From positions 1 through 6,428 of the forward strand of contig JARDZO010000301.1 in NCBI GenBank assembly GCA_029240815.1: 6,428 bases of DNA, written 5' to 3'. This DNA comes from Brevibacillus sp. (GTDB lineage: Bacteria; Bacillota; Bacilli; Brevibacillales; Brevibacillaceae). The notes below the pieces were generated by a model. The model did not search any database. It was not told where the DNA came from and worked only from the letters and a program-made list of their open reading frames with translations. This document shows positions 1 to 4,452 of the stretch, piece by piece (position 1 is the first letter of the stretch; the number at the start of each line of letters is the position of its first letter). Made by a program: the position numbers and the translations under genes.

Positions 1-135
1 CAGGACGATCTGCTCCCCTTGAACGAAAACTTCCACCGGATCGCCTTCTTTAATTCCAAGCGTCCTCCGCAATTCTTTCGGAAGAACAATCCGACCAAGC
101 TCGTCAATTCGTCTCACAATGCCTGTTGCTTTCAT
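1..135 (-). CDS. AbrB/SpoVT-family transcriptional regulator (partial, N-terminal 45 residues)
   Basis: The gene starts with ATG at 135 and runs off the left edge, so only 45 codons are visible. They read MKATGIVRRIDELGRIVLPK, then ELRRTLGIKEGDPVEV. This is the swapped-hairpin DNA-binding fold of the AbrB/SpoVT family: the pattern R-x-(I/V)-D-x-L-G-R-(I/V)-x-(I/L)-P-K-E-(L/I)-R is nearly complete. Such proteins bind AT-rich DNA as dimers or tetramers and act as transition-state or phage-encoded regulators. An AAGGAGGA ribosome site lies at 147-154, 11 bases before the ATG and immediately after the stop codon of the 58-aa gene upstream, so the two are co-transcribed. The C-terminal half is outside the window, so AbrB, Abh, SpoVT or a shorter phage homologue cannot be told apart. 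The family call is firm; the regulatory target is unknown. Confidence 0.88.
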   Translation of the reverse strand, partial: MKATGIVRRIDELGRIVLPKELRRTLGIKEGDPVEVFVQGEQIVL

Positions 136-156
136 ATTGATAGGATTCCTCCTTGA

Positions 157-333
157 TTAGTTGTCTTCCGCGCTTACTTTCTTGGCGCCGATCCCCTCGG
201 CCAGATGCTGCAACGTGCAATACACGTCACAGCCGAACTTCCAAACCTTCTCACCGGGGTAAATCGGCTGCTGACAGCTGTTGAGCGCACACTCGTCGAT
301 TTGCTCATACGTCTCACCATTTTTCGGAAACAT
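157..333 (-). CDS. Small cysteine-cluster protein, possible zinc-binding phage protein (58 aa)
   Basis: A 58-codon gene with ATG at 333 and TAA at 157-159. An AAGGAGG ribosome site at 339-345 is spaced 5 bases from the start. The protein begins MFPKNGETYEQIDECALNSC and carries Cys15, Cys20, Cys35 and Cys39, with His42 close behind. The layout Cys-x4-Cys, 14 residues, Cys-x3-Cys-x2-His resembles the small zinc-ribbon or treble-clef proteins common in phage early regions, where a 'C..C..PIY.GE..' segment precedes a second Cys pair. It sits between the 50-aa gene and the AbrB-like gene in the leftward operon, and its stop codon abuts the next ribosome site. Metal binding is inferred from the cysteine spacing. 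No specific function is recognised. Confidence 0.75.
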   Translation of the reverse strand: MFPKNGETYEQIDECALNSCQQPIYPGEKVWKFGCDVYCTLQHLAEGIGAKKVSAEDN

Positions 334-401
334 ACGTTCCTCCTTGCTCCATTGAAGCGTTGTGCGTTACAATGAAGCTAACAATTTTATTCTTTTCTGA
401 A

Positions 402-554
402 TTAGCTGCCCTGGCCGGCGGCTTTTTCGTTTTCCCCATAAAATACTTCGTAGTCCTCGACTGCATCCCCGATCGAAATCACCCGGGCTTCGTCCTGGCG
501 ATCGCCGTCACAAGCATCGGCAATCCATTTAACCGTTTGCTGAGCCTCGCGCAT
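402..554 (-). CDS. Small acidic protein of unknown function (50 aa)
   Basis: The start is placed at ATG 554 because a near-perfect ribosome site (AAGGAGGTGA, 563-572) lies 8 bases before it. The open frame extends further upstream to a TTG at 590, but that start has no ribosome site and would put the AAGGAGGTGA inside the coding region. The protein begins MREAQQTVKWIADACDG and is rich in Asp and Glu; no membrane segment, HTH or metal motif is visible. It follows the Spo11-like gene, whose stop codon overlaps the ribosome site, so both are in one leftward transcript. About 68 bases without a clear promoter separate it from the next gene. I do not recognise the family; it is probably one of the small phage early proteins. 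Confidence 0.65.
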   Translation of the reverse strand: MREAQQTVKWIADACDGDRQDEARVISIGDAVEDYEVFYGENEKAAGQGS

Positions 555-562
555 CTGCTGTA

Positions 563-572
563 TCACCTCCTT
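563..572 (-). promoter_or_regulatory. Strong ribosome binding site that decides the start of the 50-aa gene
   Basis: On the minus strand AAGGAGGTGA lies 8 bases before the ATG at 554 and overlaps the TAA stop (571-573) of the Spo11-like gene. This is close to the full anti-16S complement and argues for the ATG at 554 rather than the TTG at 590. Confidence 0.8.
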
Positions 573-1461
573 AACCATACTTTTCTTCAATCTCTGACCA
601 ATTCGTTGCGGCAGCTCGCAGAGTCACTTTTGCTGATTCCTCTCGCTCTTTCGCCGCTTCAAAGGCTTCCAAGTCGCAATATTGGAGCACTTTCTCCCGA
701 ATCAGATCTTCGATGACTTCAGGTTTCAAAGCGTCCAGTTCCCAGCACTCATGGCCAAATTCTTCGATATATTTGGTTGCACGGCTGTCGGTAAGTTTCG
801 TCGGATTCGGCGGCGGGCTGTACTGCTCGATCTGATTGAAATTTAAGGCGATTCGTTCAAACTCCACGCTTACCCCGAACAATTCAAGTCGGTCTACGAT
901 ATCCCGGCTCATGTCTTTGCCACTTGGATCATGGTCGCCAAGGTGGATAATGTGAATTTCCTTCTGCCCGGCTACATCTTCGAGCCGTTGCGCCGCACTC
1001 CACATTTCGGATTGGCTGACGTAGCCACGGCAGCTAAAGTACGGTACATCGAGTTTCTCGCATATCTGACCGACTATGCCAACGAGAGCATCCTTCTCGA
1101 CCCATACCTCGACGTAGTTGTCCTGGTCCTCCCATTTGTCGATCGCATAGCTGTAGGCAGCCGAGTGGATAATGCTTCCCGGTGAAGACCAATGGCTGTT
1201 TTTCCGAAGATTTCGCGTCCGGTCTTCTATGGCGTCCCAGTCAATAAGCCCGGACATCCGGCCGTCTGAAATTAGATTTCCGAGGTTCTTATAAGACCGC
1301 TCATTGTTTGGAATCACGTCCCGAGCCACAAGCTGATAATATACCTGCCGGAGCGTGAGGCTGTACCCTTTCGCCTGGTATTCGGCGATTATCCCGTTGA
1401 CGCGTTCGATTAACCGTAAGCTTTCTGGTCGAAAGTTAATTTCCCGGTAGCAGATTTTCAT
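571..1461 (-). CDS. Spo11/topoisomerase VI subunit A-like Toprim protein (phage)
   Basis: A 296-aa protein. Residues 36-48 (TLRQVYYQLVARD) resemble the winged-helix motif that carries the DNA-cleaving tyrosine in Spo11 and TopoVI-A; Tyr41 or Tyr42 would be the nucleophile. Residues 117-190 look like a Toprim fold: VEVWVEKDAL supplies Glu122, matching the TopoVI-A 'VEK' motif, and LGDHDPSGKD supplies Asp176 and Asp178 in the DxDPxG arrangement that binds magnesium. The C-terminal end (about 260-290) is charged and helical, possibly coiled. At 296 residues it is shorter than typical TopoVI-A (about 360-390) and no ATPase B subunit is visible in the window, so it resembles stand-alone 'mini-A' proteins. 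ATG 1461 follows a GGGGGAGGG site 10 bases upstream. Role inferred: making or processing DNA breaks in phage replication or recombination. A Toprim nuclease without topoisomerase activity is the alternative. Confidence 0.72.
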   Translation of the reverse strand: MKICYREINFRPESLRLIERVNGIIAEYQAKGYSLTLRQVYYQLVARDVIPNNERSYKNLGNLISDGRMSGLIDWDAIEDRTRNLRKNSHWSSPGSIIHSAAYSYAIDKWEDQDNYVEVWVEKDALVGIVGQICEKLDVPYFSCRGYVSQSEMWSAAQRLEDVAGQKEIHIIHLGDHDPSGKDMSRDIVDRLELFGVSVEFERIALNFNQIEQYSPPPNPTKLTDSRATKYIEEFGHECWELDALKPEVIEDLIREKVLQYCDLEAFEAAKEREESAKVTLRAAATNWSEIEEKYG

Positions 1462-1482
1462 GGTCTTTGTTCCCTCCCCCTC

Positions 1483-1710
1483 TCAATACAGCTTCATAAC
1501 CTTGTCGTACTCAGGCATCAGCTGCTCGAACCATGCCCAGTCCCTCGTTTGCCTGGCCAAGTGGAGTTTGTTCAAAACTGCCGCGTATCGCCACTCCCGG
1601 TACACAATAAACTTGTGCGACTCGCGCAGCTCGTGAGCCTCCGTTGGGGTTAGCTCCCGTTCAAACATGACGCCTACGATCTCCAGCAGCCGCTTGTCGA
1701 CGGTGCTCAT
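1483..1710 (-). CDS. Small helical phage protein of unknown function (75 aa)
   Basis: The ATG at 1710 overlaps the TGA of the excisionase-like gene (ATGA, 1707-1710), so translation is probably coupled; its own ribosome site is weak. The protein begins MSTVDKRLLEIVGVMFEREL and continues with a TPTEAHELRESHKFIV segment, then a Trp- and Tyr-rich stretch (YREWRYAAVLNKL) and a C-terminal WFEQLMPEYDKV helix. The pattern (short N-terminal helix, 'LT..E..EL', aromatic middle helix) reminds me of small proteins annotated only as domains of unknown function in Paenibacillus and Brevibacillus phages (a DUF7667-like pattern, from memory and unverified). The gene lies 21 bases upstream of the Spo11-like gene. 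No catalytic or metal motif is visible and no function is assigned. Confidence 0.78.
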   Translation of the reverse strand: MSTVDKRLLEIVGVMFERELTPTEAHELRESHKFIVYREWRYAAVLNKLHLARQTRDWAWFEQLMPEYDKVMKLY

Positions 1711-2009
1711 TTGGCAGCACCCGCATAGTTTTCTGCTTCTCGATCCTTAATCCATTTGTCCAAGCTGCTGGAACTGAATAGGTAACGCGGGTTTCTGCTT
1801 CCGTCAGATCCAACCGTCCGATAAGGAACTTTCTTAGTACGACAAAGATTCCGGAGTGTGTAATCACTCATTCCCAGGTAGTCACAAGCTTCTTGAAATG
1901 TCAGCGTTACATCGGACTGGACGTTCAAACTTTCACGAATCCGACGTTCTGCTGCGGCGACTTCCTCGACAATGATGGCTCGAATGGCGGCTTCGATTGA
2001 AACGTTCAT
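1707..2009 (-). CDS. Excisionase/MerR-like helix-turn-helix protein (100 aa)
   Basis: Residues 36-89 form a compact winged HTH of the excisionase (HTH_17) type. LTFQEACDYLGMSDYTLRNL is the HTH, followed by CRTKKVPYRTVG and a wing that ends with RYLFSSSSLDKWIKDRE. Residues 1-34 are a predicted amphipathic helix rich in Ala and Glu, which could mediate dimerisation. ATG 2009 overlaps the stop of the Rha-like gene by 4 bases (2006-2009), and the stop overlaps the next ATG by 4 bases, so it is tightly coupled. It could be a recombination directionality factor (Xis) for the integrase at 4453-5736, or a transcription factor of the early operon. Fold and DNA binding are well supported; the Xis role is only inferred, since Xis genes are often closer to int. 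Confidence 0.8.
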   Translation of the reverse strand: MNVSIEAAIRAIIVEEVAAAERRIRESLNVQSDVTLTFQEACDYLGMSDYTLRNLCRTKKVPYRTVGSDGSRNPRYLFSSSSLDKWIKDREAENYAGAAK

Positions 2010-2785
2010 GACGCTACACCGTCCATATCAACTTTGTTTTGAATCGCCATTTCTTTCACGATTGCAAAATAAATCTCTGTGAGTCTGCTGTCATCGAAAA
2101 TAACGTCGATCTTACTTACCTTGTCGATCTTGGATTTCGCAACACCTTCCAGCGCCATCTTCTTGCGCTTGTTGGTCTGCCGGATCGAAAGATTGCAGTC
2201 GGCTCTGCTCTCTAAACGTTGGTAGCTATCTGAGCGAACATCTTGGTACGAACTCCCGCCGCCAAGCTGCTGAGCGATCTTGTTCAAAAGTGCTGTAACC
2301 TTTTTCCGGCCGTCGATCGTATTTAGGCTCATGATCTCTACCGCGTCGTCGAATTTCTTTTCGACCGCCGAAAGCCGTTTTGCTTGTTCGGCCTGTTCAC
2401 GTTCGATATTGACCAGGTGAGCGATCGAAGCCTGCAAGATTTCGAGCTGTGTTTGCGGCGACTTGGATTGCTCCCTTTCCATTTCCTCAAAACGAGTAAC
2501 ATATGCTGCGGTGAACAAAACGCCTTTTTCTCCGGTCATCTTATTTGCTACCATGTCGCAGCCTTTTCGGGTGAGCAGGTAGCATGGTTTAACCCGATTT
2601 AGGTTGTCTTGATAGGTGCTTTCAATGAAGAAATCAGATGAACGGAATTCTCCGTTTAACAAATACTGGATATACCCCTTAATCTTTTCAAGAAGATCGG
2701 AATGGCGAACATCGGTCATTTCAGCAACGTTTCGGCTATCTACGAGAAGTTGACCGCTTTGATTGACGATTTGCAAGTGGGCCAA
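2006..2785 (-). CDS. Rha-family phage regulatory/anti-repressor protein with ORF6C-like C-terminus
   Basis: A 259-aa protein that starts at TTG 2785, behind GGAGGGG a few bases upstream. Residues about 12-102 match the Rha (pRha) domain: LVDSRNVAEMTDVRHSDLLE, the RSSDFFIESTY segment, the YLLTRKGCDMVANKMTGEKG signature, and FTAAYVTRFEEME. Residues about 110-150 look like a coiled-coil linker. Residues about 158-245 (GRKKVTALLNKIAQQLGGGS onward) resemble the ORF6C domain found at the C-terminus of many phage anti-repressors. Rha proteins are phage DNA-binding regulators, and Rha-ORF6C fusions are typical early anti-repressor-type proteins. The gene is second in the leftward operon, with an 87-base gap after the Cro-like gene that holds a possible internal promoter. 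Its stop overlaps the next gene by 4 bases. Domain call is strong for Rha and moderate for ORF6C. Confidence 0.85.
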   Translation of the reverse strand: MAHLQIVNQSGQLLVDSRNVAEMTDVRHSDLLEKIKGYIQYLLNGEFRSSDFFIESTYQDNLNRVKPCYLLTRKGCDMVANKMTGEKGVLFTAAYVTRFEEMEREQSKSPQTQLEILQASIAHLVNIEREQAEQAKRLSAVEKKFDDAVEIMSLNTIDGRKKVTALLNKIAQQLGGGSSYQDVRSDSYQRLESRADCNLSIRQTNKRKKMALEGVAKSKIDKVSKIDVIFDDSRLTEIYFAIVKEMAIQNKVDMDGVAS

Positions 2786-2805
2786 TGAATTCCCCTCCTA
2801 TAGTT

Positions 2806-2835
2806 TTTTAAGGATCGCTAAATAAACGCTGTCAA
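2806..2835 (-). promoter_or_regulatory. Weak candidate promoter for the Rha-like gene
   Basis: On the minus strand TTGACA (2830-2835) is followed after 18 bases by TTAAAA (2806-2811). The -35 side shares CTAAATAAACG (2818-2828, plus-strand reading) with the main leftward promoter (3204-3214), which suggests a duplicated and decayed promoter. The predicted transcript start would lie almost on the ribosome site, giving a very short leader, so I hold this loosely. Confidence 0.3.
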
Positions 2836-2841
2836 TTTCTA

Positions 2842-2870
2842 TTGCGTTAATTTAGATAACGGTATATAAT
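2842..2870 (+). promoter_or_regulatory. Rightward sigma-A promoter antisense to the Cro-like gene, with operator in its spacer
   Basis: TTGCGT (2842-2847), a 17-base spacer and a perfect TATAAT (2865-2870) form a good vegetative promoter reading rightward. The spacer contains TTTAGATAACG (2851-2861), one base different from the operator in the leftward promoter. Transcription would start near 2877, run antisense through the whole Cro-like gene and could continue into the repressor gene at 3254. The position is that of lambda PRE. That transcription occurs is inferred. Confidence 0.5.
2851..2861 (+). promoter_or_regulatory. Degenerate repressor operator copy (TTTAGATAACG)
   Basis: Ten of eleven bases match the TTTAGATTACG arms at 3174-3184 and 3198-3208. 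It lies between the -35 and -10 boxes of the rightward promoter, as the main operator does in the leftward promoter. Confidence 0.5.
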
Positions 2871-2872
2871 GG

Positions 2873-3145
2873 TTATTGTTGGTGGACGGGCTGGACAACA
2901 CTCTCTGCCATCAATACCAAGTCCGGAAAAAGCTCTTCTGGCGGTGCGTCAAAGAACTTTGCTAGTTTGAAAAGCAGTTCAGCACTTGGGTTACTACGAG
3001 CCGCTTCAATCTGGCGGACCTGGCCTTCGCTTACACCAAGGGCAAGAGAGACATCCCTTTGAGAAACGTTAAATTTCTTTCTATAAAGCTGGAACCTCTC
3101 CCGCCGTGGATTGACCCGGGTTTGCTGATTTGATTGGGGCAACAT
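2873..3145 (-). CDS. Cro-like HTH (XRE family) transcriptional regulator (90 aa)
   Basis: ATG 3145 follows an AAAGGAGGACC ribosome site. Residues about 19-73 are a classic XRE/HTH_3 domain: QLYRKKFNVSQRDVSLALGV holds the first HTH helices, EGQVRQIEAARSNPSAELLF holds the recognition helix and the 'E..R..PS...L' turn, and LAKFFDAPPEELF closes the fold. Residues 1-18 are a basic tail and 77-90 a short C-terminal extension. There is no cleavage or oligomerisation domain, as expected for Cro-type proteins. It is the first gene of the leftward operon, transcribed divergently from the double-HTH repressor and controlled by the promoter at 3190-3218. It probably opposes the repressor by binding the same intergenic operators. 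It could instead be a second repressor; the position favours Cro. Confidence 0.85.
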   Translation of the reverse strand: MLPQSNQQTRVNPRRERFQLYRKKFNVSQRDVSLALGVSEGQVRQIEAARSNPSAELLFKLAKFFDAPPEELFPDLVLMAESVVQPVHQQ

Positions 3146-3173
3146 TGACTGGTCCTCCTTTCCTTTTGTTTTG

Positions 3174-3235
3174 TTTAGATTACGTACTCAGTATATTCGT
3201 AATCTAAATAAACGTCAAGGGTTATTTTAGATTAC
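3174..3235. promoter_or_regulatory. Operator array: three TTTAGATTAC sites in the divergent repressor/Cro control region
   Basis: TTTAGATTACG at 3174-3184 and its exact reverse complement CGTAATCTAAA at 3198-3208 form a perfect inverted repeat with 11-bp arms and a 13-base spacer. A third copy, TTTAGATTAC, lies at 3226-3235, just before the repressor's ribosome site. The middle copy sits in the spacer of the leftward promoter, so binding would block RNA polymerase; the third may give autoregulation. The array is the natural target of the double-HTH repressor and/or the Cro-like protein. Confidence 0.78.
3190..3218 (-). promoter_or_regulatory. Main leftward early promoter (Cro-like operon)
   Basis: On the minus strand TTGACG (3213-3218), a 17-base spacer and TATACT (3190-3195) make a strong sigma-A promoter. 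The spacer contains the operator copy at 3198-3208. Transcription should start near 3183, giving a leader of about 38 bases before the ATG at 3145. The rightward repressor promoter is less clear: TATATT at 3192-3197 overlaps this -10, with only a weak TTGTTT at 3171-3176 ahead of it at short spacing. Confidence 0.75.
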
Positions 3236-3253
3236 TTTTTTCGGAGGTTATTT

Positions 3254-3889
3254 ATGAACGTCGAAGAAAAGAAGGAAATGGGCCGGAGAATACGCGCAGC
3301 GCGGGAAGAAAAAGGGCTGACTCAAGACGAGCTCGCCAATAAACTCGGGGTGAAAAACAGGGCTAGCGTGGCTAATTATGAAGCCGGTAGAACAGTTCCT
3401 CCAGGAGATGTTATTCGTGAATTAGCTAATATCTTGAATATCGATTCTGACTACATTCTCGCTAGGGACTATGCATCAAAAAGTCATATAGATATTAGTG
3501 ACGCCATAAAAGAAGAACGGTTAAAACATGGATATTCTCAACAGCAATTAGCGCAGATAGTTGGTGTAAGCCAAAAACAGATATCTAATTATGAGGCTGG
3601 ACTGGTAATGGTCCCCTTTGATGTAATTGATAAATTAATGGACGCTTTTGACATATCGTATCAGGCATTTTTGAACAGGTATAATATGTGGGACGGATAC
3701 GTCCATCCGGAATTCGATGGTGATGTAGATAAACAAATCGCATTCGAGAAAGCACGGGATGAGGATGCTATGAGCGAATCTCCGCCTCAAACCATAGCGG
3801 CCCATTTTGACGGGGACGATCTGACCCCCGAAGAGTTGGAAGAGATTAGAGAATACGCAAAATATTTAAAATCCAAGCGAAAGGAATGA
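3254..3889 (+). CDS. ImmR/CI-type phage repressor with two tandem HTH domains
   Basis: A 211-aa protein that starts at ATG 3254 behind CGGAGGT (3242-3248). It has two XRE-type HTH domains. Residues 10-69 hold RIRAAREEKGLTQDELANKL and a recognition segment with NYEAG at 41-45. Residues 81-140 hold AIKEERLKHGYSQQQLAQIV and NYEAG at 112-116. The 71-residue offset and shared NYEAG point to internal duplication. The C-terminal part (about 178-211: PQTIAAHFDGDDL, then TPEELEEIREYAKYLKSKRK) matches the tail of Bacillales phage repressors that are paired with an ImmA protease. No LexA/CI-type S24 self-cleavage domain is present, which fits proteolysis by a partner. The metallopeptidase gene follows after 7 bases. 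It is expected to repress the leftward promoter and probably itself through the TTTAGATTAC sites. Confidence 0.86.
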   Translation: MNVEEKKEMGRRIRAAREEKGLTQDELANKLGVKNRASVANYEAGRTVPPGDVIRELANILNIDSDYILARDYASKSHIDISDAIKEERLKHGYSQQQLAQIVGVSQKQISNYEAGLVMVPFDVIDKLMDAFDISYQAFLNRYNMWDGYVHPEFDGDVDKQIAFEKARDEDAMSESPPQTIAAHFDGDDLTPEELEEIREYAKYLKSKRKE

Positions 3890-3896
3890 GCTATTA

Positions 3897-4376
3897 TTGA
3901 CGTTACCGCTCGATAATTTACTAGCAGAAGCTGAGCAAGAAGGCGTAGAAATTGTTGATAGACGCTTAAAAGGGCGTTACCGCGCCCTTTATATAGACAG
4001 TACTATTACGATTAATACGCGCTTCCGACGAACGCGGAAGAAGCTTACAGAGTTAATTGCGGAGGAGCTCGGTCACCATTACACTAGTAGCGGCAATATA
4101 CTTGACCAGCGAGATATACGCAAACGAAAACAAGAGCTGGTTGCCAGAGCATGGGCATACCAACGCCTCATCCCCCTATCTGGACTAATAAACGCTTACT
4201 GCGATCGTATTTCTGGGCGCACCGATCTTGCAGATTACTTTGACGTTCCAGAAAAGTTTTTTCAAGAGGCCATAGATTACTATAAGAGCAAATATGGAGT
4301 GTATAAACTTTACGGGGAAAGATTCTTAATCCGCTTCGATCCTCTAGGAGTTGTAGAGATGCGACACTTCGAATAA
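3897..4376 (+). CDS. ImmA/IrrE-like metallopeptidase (anti-repressor)
   Basis: A 159-aa protein that starts at TTG 3897, 7 bases after the repressor stop; AAGGA at 3881-3885 serves as ribosome site. The nearby ATG at 3886 is out of frame and stops after four codons. Residues 52-62 (ELIAEELGHHY) hold the metallopeptidase helix: Glu57 is the catalytic position and His60 a zinc ligand, but the first His of HExxH is Glu56. Other parts fit the phage ImmA family well: LLAEAEQEGVEIVDRRLKGR near the start, SSGNILDQ, and the conserved 'QE..A..WAY..L.P' helix at 79-93, where Glu80 is the likely third ligand. In ICEBs1, ImmA cleaves ImmR after RecA-dependent DNA damage signalling; the adjacency here suggests the same job. 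Active-site chemistry with the missing His is uncertain, though AEELGH variants seem common in this subgroup. Confidence 0.85.
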   Translation: MTLPLDNLLAEAEQEGVEIVDRRLKGRYRALYIDSTITINTRFRRTRKKLTELIAEELGHHYTSSGNILDQRDIRKRKQELVARAWAYQRLIPLSGLINAYCDRISGRTDLADYFDVPEKFFQEAIDYYKSKYGVYKLYGERFLIRFDPLGVVEMRHFE

Positions 4377-4420
4377 CTTTGCGCTTTCCAGCTGCAAGGC
4401 TGTTTATCATACATAAAAAT

Positions 4421-4434
4421 AGAACATATGTTCC
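4421..4434. promoter_or_regulatory. LexA (DinR/SOS) box upstream of the integrase
   Basis: AGAACATATGTTCC matches the B. subtilis LexA consensus CGAACRNRYGTTYC at 13 of 14 positions (first base A, not C) and has the perfect palindrome GAAC-ATAT-GTTC. It lies in the 76-base gap between the ImmA-like and integrase genes, 19 bases before the integrase start codon. No unambiguous -35/-10 pair is visible; TATGTT within the box could act as -10 with TTATCA at 4404-4409. Confidence 0.72.
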
Positions 4435-4452
4435 CAGTAGGAGGGTGACAAC

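Noticed and set aside
555..590. N-terminal extension of the 50-aa gene to a TTG at 590
   Set aside because: The TTG has no ribosome site, and the extension would contain the strong AAGGAGGTGA that serves the ATG at 554.
360..716. 118-codon open frame on the plus strand
   Set aside because: It lies antisense across the well-supported 50-aa gene and the end of the Spo11-like gene, and has no ribosome site or recognisable domain.
931..1185. 84-codon open frame on the plus strand
   Set aside because: Antisense shadow of the Spo11-like gene, whose motifs are clear in the other frame.
1661..1867. 68-codon open frame on the minus strand
   Set aside because: Out-of-frame overlap with the excisionase-like HTH gene and the 75-aa gene; no family resemblance.
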